Shown here in pieces: positions 1 to 7,037 of a stretch of 8,766 nucleotides of DNA. The DNA comes from Verrucomicrobia bacterium UBA6015 (lineage in GTDB: Bacteria; Verrucomicrobiota; Kiritimatiellia; UBA8416). The stretch covers positions 2,692 to 11,457 of the forward strand of contig DIZZ01000051.1 of assembly GCA_002428045.1 (NCBI GenBank), read 5' to 3'. The notes beneath the pieces are model-generated. The model searched no databases. It saw only the letters and a program-made list of their open reading frames with translations, and was not told where the DNA came from. A program made the position numbers and the translations under genes. The first letter of the stretch is position 1; the number at the start of each line of letters is the position of its first letter.

Positions 1-1421
1 TGGTAGACATCGTGCTGGTACTGTCCGACCCCGATCGATTTGGGATCAGTCTTGACCAGCTCCGCCAGTGGATCCTGCAGGCGCCGGGCAATCGAGATGG
101 CTCCACGCACCGTCAGATCCAGATCAGGGAATTCCTCGCGGGCGATCGCAGAGGCGCTGTACACGGAGGCACCCGCCTCGCTGACGGCGACCACGCTGAC
201 GTCGGTGCGCTTCATCATCGACAGCAGGGTCTTGACAAAGGCCTCGGTTTCGCGTCCAGCCGTCCCGTTGCCGACGGCAATGGCCTGGGGTTTATGCTTG
301 TTGATGAACCCGCCCAGGTCAATTTGCGCATGCTGAGTCTGGCTGGTGCCTTGGCCGGGGTAGATCGTAATGGTGTCAAGGTATTTGCCGGTGGCGTCTA
401 CGGCCACGCATTTGCAGCCGGTTCGCAATCCGGGGTCGATGCCGATCACCGATTTCTCTCCGTATGGGGCAGCCAGCAGGAGACTGCGCAGGTTCTTTGC
501 AAAGATTTCCACGGCGGCGCGATCCGCTTTCATTTTCATCTCGACTGATACGTCCATCTCGACGCTCAACGTCAGCAACCGCTTATAGGCATCCTGAATG
601 GCCTTTTCCAGTTCGGAGGCAAACGGTGCCGTAGGCTCGAGCTTGCAGAGCCTGCGGATCTGTTCGAGTTGCGGGTCGGCATCAATTGACAGGATCCGCC
701 GCAATTCACCTTCGGTCTCGCCTCGGCGGATGGCTAGGTAGCGGTGCGATGGAATCTCGGCGATGGGCTGGCTGAAATCAAAATAGTCCTTGTATTTCGA
801 CGTTTCCGCTACAGCCTCGGGCGTGGCAGGTTTGGATGCAATGACACCCTGCTTGAAATAGGCCTCGCGGATCAGGGCGCGCACCTCGGCTTTCTCGGCA
901 ATCGTCTCGGCAACGATATCACGAGCCCCACTAAGGGCCTCTTCGATGGTCCTGACCTCCTTCTCCGAGTTGAGGAAGCTGGACACGGTGGCGAGGGGAT
1001 CAACCGATGCCTCGGGATCCATGATCAGCAGCGCCAGCGGCTCCAGCCCCTTTTCGCGGGCGATGGCTGCGCGCGTTCGGCGCTTGGGCTTATAGGGCAG
1101 ATACAGATCCTCCAAAACGGTCTTTGAGATGCAGGTCTCGATCTTCTCCTTCAGATCATCGGTCAGTTTACCTTGCTCCTCGATTGATTTAAGAATCGTC
1201 TGTCGCCGATCATCCAGGGTCGTGTAGTAGGCCAGCTTTTCTTGGATGGACTGGATCTGGACCTCATCCAGATTGCCGTGCGCCTCTTTTCGGTAGCGGG
1301 CGATAAAGGGAATGGTGTTACCCTCCGCAAACAACAGAGCGACTGCGGCGACCTGCCGCGGGGCAATGGCGAGGTCATGGGAAACATACGGAACCGGATT
1401 GAAAACAGCGTCAGAGGTCAT
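1..1421 (-). CDS. tex: Tex, RNA-binding transcription accessory protein (5' part, truncated by window edge)
   Basis: Tex is a conserved nucleic-acid-binding protein linked to transcription and RNA decay. The frame is open from an ATG at 1421 to the window edge, giving 473 residues of a family that is usually about 720-780 long. The N-terminus carries the family's helical region (FIARYRKEAHGNLDE near residue 35; LYLPYKPKRRTRA near 105). A YqgF/RNase H-like domain begins with VIGIDPGLRTGCK near residue 324 and includes AVGNGTAGRETE near 382. The visible part ends at DPKSIGVGQYQHDVY, which is very typical of Tex. The helix-hairpin-helix and C-terminal S1 domains must lie left of the window. An AGGAG sits 8-9 bases before the ATG, which supports this start. 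The gene upstream on the same strand (TPR lipoprotein) ends 56 bp away, so co-transcription is possible. No frameshift is visible. Confidence 0.96.
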   Translation of the reverse strand, partial: MTSDAVFNPVPYVSHDLAIAPRQVAAVALLFAEGNTIPFIARYRKEAHGNLDEVQIQSIQEKLAYYTTLDDRRQTILKSIEEQGKLTDDLKEKIETCISKTVLEDLYLPYKPKRRTRAAIAREKGLEPLALLIMDPEASVDPLATVSSFLNSEKEVRTIEEALSGARDIVAETIAEKAEVRALIREAYFKQGVIASKPATPEAVAETSKYKDYFDFSQPIAEIPSHRYLAIRRGETEGELRRILSIDADPQLEQIRRLCKLEPTAPFASELEKAIQDAYKRLLTLSVEMDVSVEMKMKADRAAVEIFAKNLRSLLLAAPYGEKSVIGIDPGLRTGCKCVAVDATGKYLDTITIYPGQGTSQTQHAQIDLGGFINKHKPQAIAVGNGTAGRETEAFVKTLLSMMKRTDVSVVAVSEAGASVYSASAIAREEFPDLDLTVRGAISIARRLQDPLAELVKTDPKSIGVGQYQHDVY

Positions 1422-1477
1422 GGAAAATAGCTCCTGTCGTTGGTAAATGTGGATTCAAACGGGTTGATTCCGATAAA

Positions 1478-1840
1478 TCAGCGCGACGGCATTTTCTCGA
1501 GATTATCGCGGGCGACCGTGATCAGGGAGCGCCCCTCCACCTCATCGTTGCCGCCATGCTCATCCCAAGCGTTCTCGACGACCTTCAGGTAGCATTTCCG
1601 AGCTTCCGCGTATTCCTTGAGTTCTTGGTGGACAACGCCGAGGTTGAGCCAGGCAAATGCATTTTGCGGATTGATTTCGATCGCCTGGGTGAGCAACGCC
1701 TTCGCCTTGTCGTAATCCTTGCTCTGGATTTCCTTGTAGGCTTGGTTGGTCAGTACGCGGTCCTTGGCTGGAGGTGCCGTTACGCAGGCTCCCGCAGAAC
1801 AAAGCAACGCGAGCCCAAGCACTATTGTTTTCAAATTCAT
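1478..1840 (-). CDS. small TPR-repeat lipoprotein
   Basis: This is a 120-aa protein with a short positively charged start (MNLK), a hydrophobic segment (residues 5-14) and a lipobox-like sequence ending at Cys19 (SAGAC). It is probably lipidated and envelope-anchored. The -3 lipobox residue is Ala rather than the usual Leu, so plain signal-peptidase I cleavage is an alternative. Residues about 31-94 form two TPR-like helix pairs (DYDKAKALLTQAIEINPQNA, then AWLNLGVVHQELKEYAEARK), followed by one more helical segment to the end. TPRs mediate protein-protein contacts; the partner is unknown. AGGGAT lies about 7 bases before the ATG. The gene lies 56 bp upstream of tex on the same strand, with no strong terminator between them. 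Its own upstream region is shared with the divergent MFS operon. Confidence 0.85.
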   Translation of the reverse strand: MNLKTIVLGLALLCSAGACVTAPPAKDRVLTNQAYKEIQSKDYDKAKALLTQAIEINPQNAFAWLNLGVVHQELKEYAEARKCYLKVVENAWDEHGGNDEVEGRSLITVARDNLEKMPSR

Positions 1841-2002
1841 ACAGGATCCCTAATATAGATTGATGATGTTGTAATTCTACATAGGTAATCCCGTGATGCA
1901 ACCAAATATTCTGTGGCGTAAGGGATTCCCCGATATCAAAATCAGGTAACACATCAGGGATGTCTTCTGCTAATTTGCGAAAAATTATGTTTGGGGTCGC
2001 TT

Positions 2003-2107
2003 ATGGTTATCGTTGGTGCCATTACCTGTAGTCTTGCTTTTGTCGCCCTGTTTATCGGCATGGCGGCTATCCTTGTGCGTATTTTTCGATTTTTCTCTCG
2101 CGACTGA
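2003..2107 (+). CDS. possible 34-aa single-pass membrane peptide
   Basis: An ATG at 2003 opens 34 codons ending in TGA at 2105-2107. Residues 2-25 are almost entirely hydrophobic (GAITCSLAFVALFIGMAAIL), followed by a basic tail (R26, R29, R33) that would sit in the cytoplasm by the positive-inside rule. That is a textbook layout for a small membrane protein. A GGGG six bases before the ATG is only a weak ribosome binding site. The ORF ends 61 bp before the MFS start, so it could be the leader gene of that operon. I recognise no family. A chance hydrophobic ORF in a T-rich region remains quite possible. Confidence 0.3.
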   Translation: MVIVGAITCSLAFVALFIGMAAILVRIFRFFSRD

Positions 2108-2157
2108 ACCCTTCTGTGGTAGCTTGCTGCGATTTGCTTTTCACCTTGGTTGCACTC

Positions 2158-2163
2158 AGGAGG
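2158..2163 (+). promoter_or_regulatory. ribosome binding site that fixes the MFS start at TTG 2169
   Basis: A perfect AGGAGG lies five bases before an in-frame TTG at 2169. This places the MFS start 52 codons inside the longest open frame, which begins at TTG 2013. An out-of-frame ATG at 2164 abuts the AGGAGG and is followed by TGT TGA, giving a two-codon minigene that overlaps the TTG start. GTG 2166 is an alternative start but is only two bases from the motif. Confidence 0.7.
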
Positions 2164-2168
2164 ATGTG

Positions 2169-3404
2169 TTGAACTCGGAGCACCGTTCTTGTCGCCTACA
2201 GTTTGGTCGGTTTGATGTCGCCGCCTTTGGCTGTTTTTTCGTGTATGCCTCGGGCACGGTTGTACTTCCCGTGGCGTTGGTCGCCCTTGCCAGTGATTTG
2301 GGTTTTTCGCTTTTTGAGGGCGGTCTGCTGGCGGGGGGGGCGTTGCACTTGGGGCGTACGCTGTCCATGGTGGTTGCCATGCTGGCTTGCGGATTCGCGG
2401 CGGGTGCCAGGGGCAAGCGGCAGACGCTTGGCTCGGCCATGCTGCTGCTGGGAATAGGGCTGGCCCTGTGCGCGCTGGCGCCAACTTACGGGATCCTGTT
2501 TGTCGCCCTGCTCGTAGCCGGGATCGGGGAAGGCGTTGTCGAAGGGCTGGCAACGCCGTTTGTGCAGGACTTGCATCCAGAAGACTCCGGCCAATATCTG
2601 AATTTCTCGCACTCGTTCTGGTCGGTCGGTGTGCTGTTCACGGTCCTGCTAACCGGGGCCTTACTTGCGCAGCAGGTGTCCTGGCGTTTGATTACGGCGG
2701 GGGTGGCAAGCCTGGCGCTGCTCCCGGTGCTGTTGCTCTTGCTGCCGACGAAGGAATTCCATCCGCTTGCGGCTTCGCCTGACCGTCTTCCATGGCGTCA
2801 TGTGATGGGGCAGATGACCACCATCCTGAAGACACCCCGCTTCTGGCTCTTCTTTGCGGCGATGTTCGTGGCGGGGGGCGGGGAGTTCTGCCTGACCTAC
2901 TGGCTGGCTAGTTTCATCCAGATGGATATCGCAGGCTCCGCCTTTGCCGGGGGCGCGGGGGTTGCCTGCTTCGCGGGCGGGATGGTGCTGGGGCGTATGG
3001 GGTGGGGACTATGGATCAGTCAGCACCGGTTGCAGCCACTGATCATGTACTCTGCACTGGCGGGCACGGTGCTGTCGCTGTCGCTGCCATCGGTTTCCCA
3101 TCTTGGATTATTGATGCTGATGCTTTTCCTGATCGGGGTGGCGACGGCACCGTTCTGGCCCAGCGTGCAGAGTTATAGCGTCGGGCGACTGCCTGGGGCG
3201 GACACGACAATGCTCTTTATCCTGCTGTCCTGCGCGGGCGTTCCCGGTTGCGGATTTTTTGCCTGGCTGATGGGGGTTGTCGGGAACTGGGGAGGCGGTC
3301 TGCGCCAAGCGTTTTATTTGGTGCCGATATGCTATTTGACGTTGGCTGTCCTTATCGGTACGGATGGATGGAGGGTGGCGCGATCCCGTGAGAAAGGGGC
3401 ATGA
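2169..3404 (+). CDS. MFS transporter, FucP/sugar-permease-like
   Basis: This is a 411-aa protein (TTG start), the normal size for a 12-helix major facilitator. Transmembrane stretches run from about residue 16 to the C-terminus. The loop between helices 2 and 3 (GFAAGARGKRQTLG, residues about 75-88) loosely matches MFS motif A. The segments GIGEGVVEGLATPFVQDL (about 119-136) and LNFSHSFWSVG (about 144-154) resemble the fucose/galactose-type permeases, in which an analogous helix 4-5 stretch helps form the sugar path. The substrate cannot be named from sequence. The start was chosen from the AGGAGG at 2158; the 52 residues upstream in the open frame look non-homologous. A run of eight G at 2333-2340 lies in codons 55-58. 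The stop codon overlaps the next gene's ATG (ATGA), so it is the first clear gene of a four-gene operon. Confidence 0.85.
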   Translation: MNSEHRSCRLQFGRFDVAAFGCFFVYASGTVVLPVALVALASDLGFSLFEGGLLAGGALHLGRTLSMVVAMLACGFAAGARGKRQTLGSAMLLLGIGLALCALAPTYGILFVALLVAGIGEGVVEGLATPFVQDLHPEDSGQYLNFSHSFWSVGVLFTVLLTGALLAQQVSWRLITAGVASLALLPVLLLLLPTKEFHPLAASPDRLPWRHVMGQMTTILKTPRFWLFFAAMFVAGGGEFCLTYWLASFIQMDIAGSAFAGGAGVACFAGGMVLGRMGWGLWISQHRLQPLIMYSALAGTVLSLSLPSVSHLGLLMLMLFLIGVATAPFWPSVQSYSVGRLPGADTTMLFILLSCAGVPGCGFFAWLMGVVGNWGGGLRQAFYLVPICYLTLAVLIGTDGWRVARSREKGA

Positions 3405-5254
3405 TGAGTATACTCAAGACTGGGTTGGTGATATTGTCGGTGAGTGGGTTGCTTGGGCACCCGGCGTTTGGGGAAACGTGGTCCGATTGGCTTACGCCGG
3501 ATGCCGCGTCGCCGTTGAGGGTGACGTTTGTGAACGGATGGAATGTGGATCCCCGCCTGGATACCTTGGATGAGTATAGCGGTCGAAACGACCCATTCGA
3601 ACCCAACCGTGGGTATGAAGGCGATCTGTTGATTGAAGCCGAGGGGACGGTGACGTCACTGACGGTGCGCCTTTTGCATTCGGTGCTTCATCCCGATGCG
3701 GTCCTGTGGAAAGCGTCGTCGGGACCTGAAGTTATTCCGGTGGTTGAGCCTGGCCGGATCGTGGCGCAATCCGAATGGGCATTGGTTGGCCCCTGGCCGC
3801 AGCGTATTCCTGTGCTTCTGCCGATGGCGGTGGGTTCCCAAGGCGAGAGCAGTCCGTCTGGTCGTCCGCCAGCCTTGGCCACCCGTTGCGAGATCCGTGA
3901 TGCGTCGGGGCGGGTGCTTCACCGCTCGGTGTTGCCACTGCGCAGGCTCGGCGAATCGGAGCGGACGCTGCTCGGGAAGGATGAGCGCGACGAAGCGATG
4001 CAGAGCGTGTCGTCCCGCCAGTCATCGATCGACCGGGTGGGGGATCTTCCTGAATCGATGCATGCCTACCGGCAGGTAAAGGGGATCTGGTTCAGTGAGT
4101 CGTTGTGGCGGACCCTGGAGGGGCGTGAGGTACTGCTGCGACGCTTGCTGCTCAGCGGGGTATCGATGTCGGCCACGACGGGGTTGGTTGAGCGTATTCG
4201 CGAGCGGCTTGGCACAGGCTACAAAGGGCGGGTGCTGATCGGGGATGTAACGCCCGACGACTGGAACCAGGGCGATACGAAGTCGCTGCGATCAGCCAAC
4301 TACGATTACAACGGGGATTTCGGTTTTGCCAAGCAGCGCGTGCCGAGCCCTTTTGAAAATGAGGCGGAGTTGTTTGCCCCGCACAAGGATAGCTACCTTT
4401 TATTGACCTTCGTTGGCTTGGGTATTTACGGGTTGGGGGCCGTCATCATCCTGGTCCGTGTGTTTGGCCGGATGAAGGGCGAGCGGCGCACGGTGATCTG
4501 GTGGGGGCTGCCCCTGTGGACGGTCTTTGCTACGGCGGGGATTTCCGTAGGGGGGATGCTGTTCCTGGAGCGGAGAGACCAGGTTGATGTTACCGAGTAC
4601 CGCCTGCTGATGCGCGATTGGCCGGAAATGCATTGCCGTGCAGTGGCCACGGCAATGACCTTCGCACCGGGACGTGCGGAATGGACGCTACCGCCCGAAG
4701 CGGTTGTTTACCGGTCGTCGCACGATGCCCTCGACGGGTTCTGGAAACGGCAGGAAAGCACACATTCCGCAGATTCATTCCGGCTGCGCATGCCGCGGCA
4801 GATGTCCGGAACGCTGCTCCAGCTTGAGGCGGGGTGGTTTGCCCCGGCGCACTCGCCGATTACGTTGCAACTGCCGGAATCCAAGGATGGTGTAGGCAAT
4901 GATCGTGCTGTCCATGCCACGGAGGATCTGGATGGTGTCTATGTGTTGCATGATGGCCAGTGGTTCGGGCTGGGAGCCATGAAGGCCGGAGAGAAAAGGA
5001 GCCTCTTGCAGGGACCCACGCAACGGCTTGCCACGTTGCATGGCTTGCCACAAGCACTGCATGACGTCGTTCATCCATGGACCATGGGACGTGGATGTCA
5101 GGATCCCTCGCATAACCATCAACTTCATGCCGTTCCGCTAACCGATTCGATCGTCGTGGCTTGGCGGCGTGGCGAGGTTCCGCAGGTGCGTCCGGTCTGG
5201 GATAATGCCGTAACGAAGGGACGGATAATATGGGTGATGCAATGTCCGCGATAA
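3401..5254 (+). CDS. exported two-domain membrane protein associated with an ABC exporter, function unknown
   Basis: This is a 617-aa protein of no named function. Residues 1-24 are a signal peptide (hydrophobic core, probable cleavage after AFG). Residues about 25-330 form an extracytoplasmic domain: a beta-rich part, then a glutamine-amidotransferase-like segment (VKGIWFSESLWRTLEGREVL, about 227-246) resembling the 'is the next step at or above position N' repeats of DUF4350-like proteins. Two transmembrane helices (about 332-354 and 365-388) flank a short basic cytoplasmic loop (RVFGRMKGERR). Residues about 390-617 form a second extracytoplasmic domain. The same layout occurs, from memory, in planctomycete and Firmicute proteins encoded beside CcmA-type ABC ATPases and ABC-2 permeases, as here. 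The likely role is an extracytoplasmic partner of that exporter; this is inference. The start at 3401 overlaps the MFS stop; ATG 3404 is an equal alternative. The 3' end overlaps the ATPase gene by 25 bp. Confidence 0.85.
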   Translation: MMSILKTGLVILSVSGLLGHPAFGETWSDWLTPDAASPLRVTFVNGWNVDPRLDTLDEYSGRNDPFEPNRGYEGDLLIEAEGTVTSLTVRLLHSVLHPDAVLWKASSGPEVIPVVEPGRIVAQSEWALVGPWPQRIPVLLPMAVGSQGESSPSGRPPALATRCEIRDASGRVLHRSVLPLRRLGESERTLLGKDERDEAMQSVSSRQSSIDRVGDLPESMHAYRQVKGIWFSESLWRTLEGREVLLRRLLLSGVSMSATTGLVERIRERLGTGYKGRVLIGDVTPDDWNQGDTKSLRSANYDYNGDFGFAKQRVPSPFENEAELFAPHKDSYLLLTFVGLGIYGLGAVIILVRVFGRMKGERRTVIWWGLPLWTVFATAGISVGGMLFLERRDQVDVTEYRLLMRDWPEMHCRAVATAMTFAPGRAEWTLPPEAVVYRSSHDALDGFWKRQESTHSADSFRLRMPRQMSGTLLQLEAGWFAPAHSPITLQLPESKDGVGNDRAVHATEDLDGVYVLHDGQWFGLGAMKAGEKRSLLQGPTQRLATLHGLPQALHDVVHPWTMGRGCQDPSHNHQLHAVPLTDSIVVAWRRGEVPQVRPVWDNAVTKGRIIWVMQCPR

Positions 5255-6222
5255 CGGGAACAACTGTCCATGCCGGCGAGGTGCTGCTGACGCTGGACCG
5301 TCTGCACAAGCGCTATCCGAACGGGGTGGAGGCGGTTCGTTCTATCTCGATGGAGGTTCGGCGGGGCGAAGTCTTCGGACTGGTCGGGCCGAACGGGGCA
5401 GGCAAATCAACGCTGCTGAAGCTCATTGCGGGGCTGTTGCGTCCTGAGCAGGGGACCGTCCTGATGGAAGGGGTGGATGTGACAGGGCGCCCGGTCGAGG
5501 CCGCCCGGCGAATCGGCCTGATGCCTGATCCGCTTGGGGTCTATACCGATGTCAGTTGCCGCGAGTATCTGGTGTTCTTCGCCCGTGTGCACGGCATTCC
5601 GGGCGATGCGGAGTCGCCAGCGTTCAAGCGTGTGGTGGATCTGCTCGGGTTGTTGCCCTGGTTGGATGCGGAGGTGGAGTCCCTTTCTGCCGGGTGGCAG
5701 CGCCGGCTGGCACTGGGGCGTATGCTGCTGCTGGATGCTCCGCTGCTCTTGCTCGATGAACCAGCCGCCGGGCTGGATATCCAGGCACGATCCGCGCTGC
5801 TTGAGATTGTACGCAATCTGCGAGAACTGGGGCGTACGGTGGTGATCTCGTCGCATATTCTGCCTGAACTTGAATCCCTGGCCGACCGCTTCGGTATCAT
5901 GAATGCCGGTCAATGGGTCGATATTCTTCCGGGGCAGTCGTTCATTGGACGGCAGGCCTTGAAACAGGGACTAGGCGGATGCCGCTGGCGGATTGGCTGC
6001 GAGGCGGCCGATGCCGCGCTCGGGGTCTTGACGAAAGCCGGGATTCGTGCGGCGGTGCTGGCGGATGGGGGTATCGAGTTCAGTGCAGCGTGCGAACGCC
6101 TCGCCAGCGATATCTTGCGTGATCTGCTGTTGGCGGGAATTCGCGTCAATGATTTCAGGCGTTTGGATACAGGACTGGCAGACGTGGCGCTGAGTGTTTT
6201 GAAGGGAGGGCAGCCTGTATGA
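5230..6222 (+). CDS. ABC exporter ATP-binding protein, CcmA type
   Basis: This 330-aa cytoplasmic ATPase powers the permease encoded next. Visible motifs in order: Walker A GPNGAGKST (53-61); Q-loop region IGLMPDPLGVY with Asp100 where most ABC ATPases have Gln; signature LSAGW (152-156), as in the degenerate LSKGM-type signatures of this subfamily; Walker B LLLLDEP (172-178); D-loop GLD (181-183); switch His209 in SSHI. Residues about 235-330 are the extra C-terminal domain common in CcmA-like exporters. Catalytic Glu177 and His209 are intact, so it should hydrolyse ATP. GAAGGGA eight bases before ATG 5230 supports this start; ATG 5242 is a weaker alternative. It overlaps the preceding gene by 25 bp and the permease by four bp (ATGA), which implies translational coupling. 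The substrate is unknown; an export or membrane-remodelling role is inferred. Confidence 0.95.
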   Translation: MGDAMSAITGTTVHAGEVLLTLDRLHKRYPNGVEAVRSISMEVRRGEVFGLVGPNGAGKSTLLKLIAGLLRPEQGTVLMEGVDVTGRPVEAARRIGLMPDPLGVYTDVSCREYLVFFARVHGIPGDAESPAFKRVVDLLGLLPWLDAEVESLSAGWQRRLALGRMLLLDAPLLLLDEPAAGLDIQARSALLEIVRNLRELGRTVVISSHILPELESLADRFGIMNAGQWVDILPGQSFIGRQALKQGLGGCRWRIGCEAADAALGVLTKAGIRAAVLADGGIEFSAACERLASDILRDLLLAGIRVNDFRRLDTGLADVALSVLKGGQPV

Positions 6223-7037
6223 TCAACCCATTATTGTGGCTGGATTTACGAGTGAGGGTCCGGGAACGGCGGTTGTGGGCGATCGCCTTCTTCTTCCTGG
6301 CTATTCCTATGTTGATTACCCTCCTGTCGATCACCTCCTCGCTGGATGACGGCGGCAACAACGAACCCGGTGAAGTCGGCACCTTGACGGCCATGTGCGC
6401 CATATTCTGCCAGGCTGGGCTGCTGGTGATCCTCTCGCCACTGGCGGCAGCCCAGCGCATCTCCCAGGAGCGCGAGCAGCGCACCTATGCAGCATTGGTG
6501 AACTCGCCGTTAAGCCCGGCTACCATTGCGCGAGGCAAACTATGGGGGGCCTGGATTTTTACCTTATGGTTGGGTGTCTTGACGCTACCCTTTGTGGCAG
6601 TGGCCGGACTCTGGGGCGGATTGGCGCCCTGGGTCATGCCCCTATGCTTTGTGCTGAACATCCTGGCGGGTTTTACGCTGTCCTCACTGGCGCTGGGATT
6701 GTCTGGGTTGCTGGGCCGGTCGATGAGCGCGTATCTGGCCAGTGGGGCACTGCTCTGCCTGTGGGGAATGGCGATGCCGATCATCGGGATGTTGTCGCTT
6801 GGCATCCTCGATAATGGGAATGTCGCGAAGGCAGAAACCAAGGCGCTGTTCTGCGGGTTTCTGCTGCATCATCCGCTGGCGCCGCAGGTGTGGCTGGCGA
6901 TGCGAGGCTGTGGATCAACGGAAACGTTCACCGATTGGGGACTCTGGGTACCACTGTATGGCGTGGGGATCTGGGGCTTGCTGACGCTGCTTGGCTTCAA
7001 ACTGGCGGTTCGGGGGCTGCAACGCGAGGTGTATTAA
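6219..7037 (+). CDS. ABC-2 type permease
   Basis: This is a 272-aa integral membrane protein with about six helices (roughly residues 19-40, 54-78, 110-132, 138-163, 168-196 and 243-262). After helix 2 it carries ISQEREQRTYAALVNSPLSP (81-100), the cytoplasmic coupling-helix motif typical of ABC-2 exporters (E-R-E-x-R-T followed by the S-P-L-S turn). The N-terminus (NPLLWLDLRVRVRERR) is the usual amphipathic cytoplasmic helix. One permease of this size would have to homodimerise with the ATPase dimer, unless a second permease is encoded elsewhere. The ATG overlaps the ATPase stop by four bases. The 3' end overlaps the 3' end of trmB, on the other strand, by 41 bp. No terminator hairpin is evident after the stop. 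Confidence 0.93.
   Translation: MINPLLWLDLRVRVRERRLWAIAFFFLAIPMLITLLSITSSLDDGGNNEPGEVGTLTAMCAIFCQAGLLVILSPLAAAQRISQEREQRTYAALVNSPLSPATIARGKLWGAWIFTLWLGVLTLPFVAVAGLWGGLAPWVMPLCFVLNILAGFTLSSLALGLSGLLGRSMSAYLASGALLCLWGMAMPIIGMLSLGILDNGNVAKAETKALFCGFLLHHPLAPQVWLAMRGCGSTETFTDWGLWVPLYGVGIWGLLTLLGFKLAVRGLQREVY

Larger units (their letters stand above)
1841..2168. other. divergent intergenic region between the TPR lipoprotein gene and the MFS operon
   Basis: This stretch of about 330 bp is more AT-rich than its surroundings and should carry the promoters of two divergent units. I could not identify a convincing -35/-10 pair on either strand. A TATATT on the minus strand just upstream of the lipoprotein ribosome binding site is too close to the gene to be assigned with confidence. 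The only possible gene here is the small membrane-peptide ORF at 2003-2107. Longer open frames crossing this region on the minus strand (1560-1952, 1954-2553) look like shadows: their translations are low-complexity and resemble no family. Confidence 0.5.

Noticed and set aside
12..1127. Plus-strand open frames (12-548, 744-1127 and others) opposite tex
   Set aside because: They lie wholly antisense to a continuous, highly typical Tex coding frame and their translations resemble no family.
2013..2168. 52-codon N-terminal extension of the MFS gene from TTG 2013
   Set aside because: The extension does not look like an MFS N-terminus, and a perfect AGGAGG precedes TTG 2169 at the right distance.
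1560..2553. Minus-strand open frames 1560-1952 and 1954-2553
   Set aside because: They overlap the lipoprotein gene or the MFS gene in another frame, and the translations are compositionally odd (Pro/Arg/Gln-rich) with no motif.
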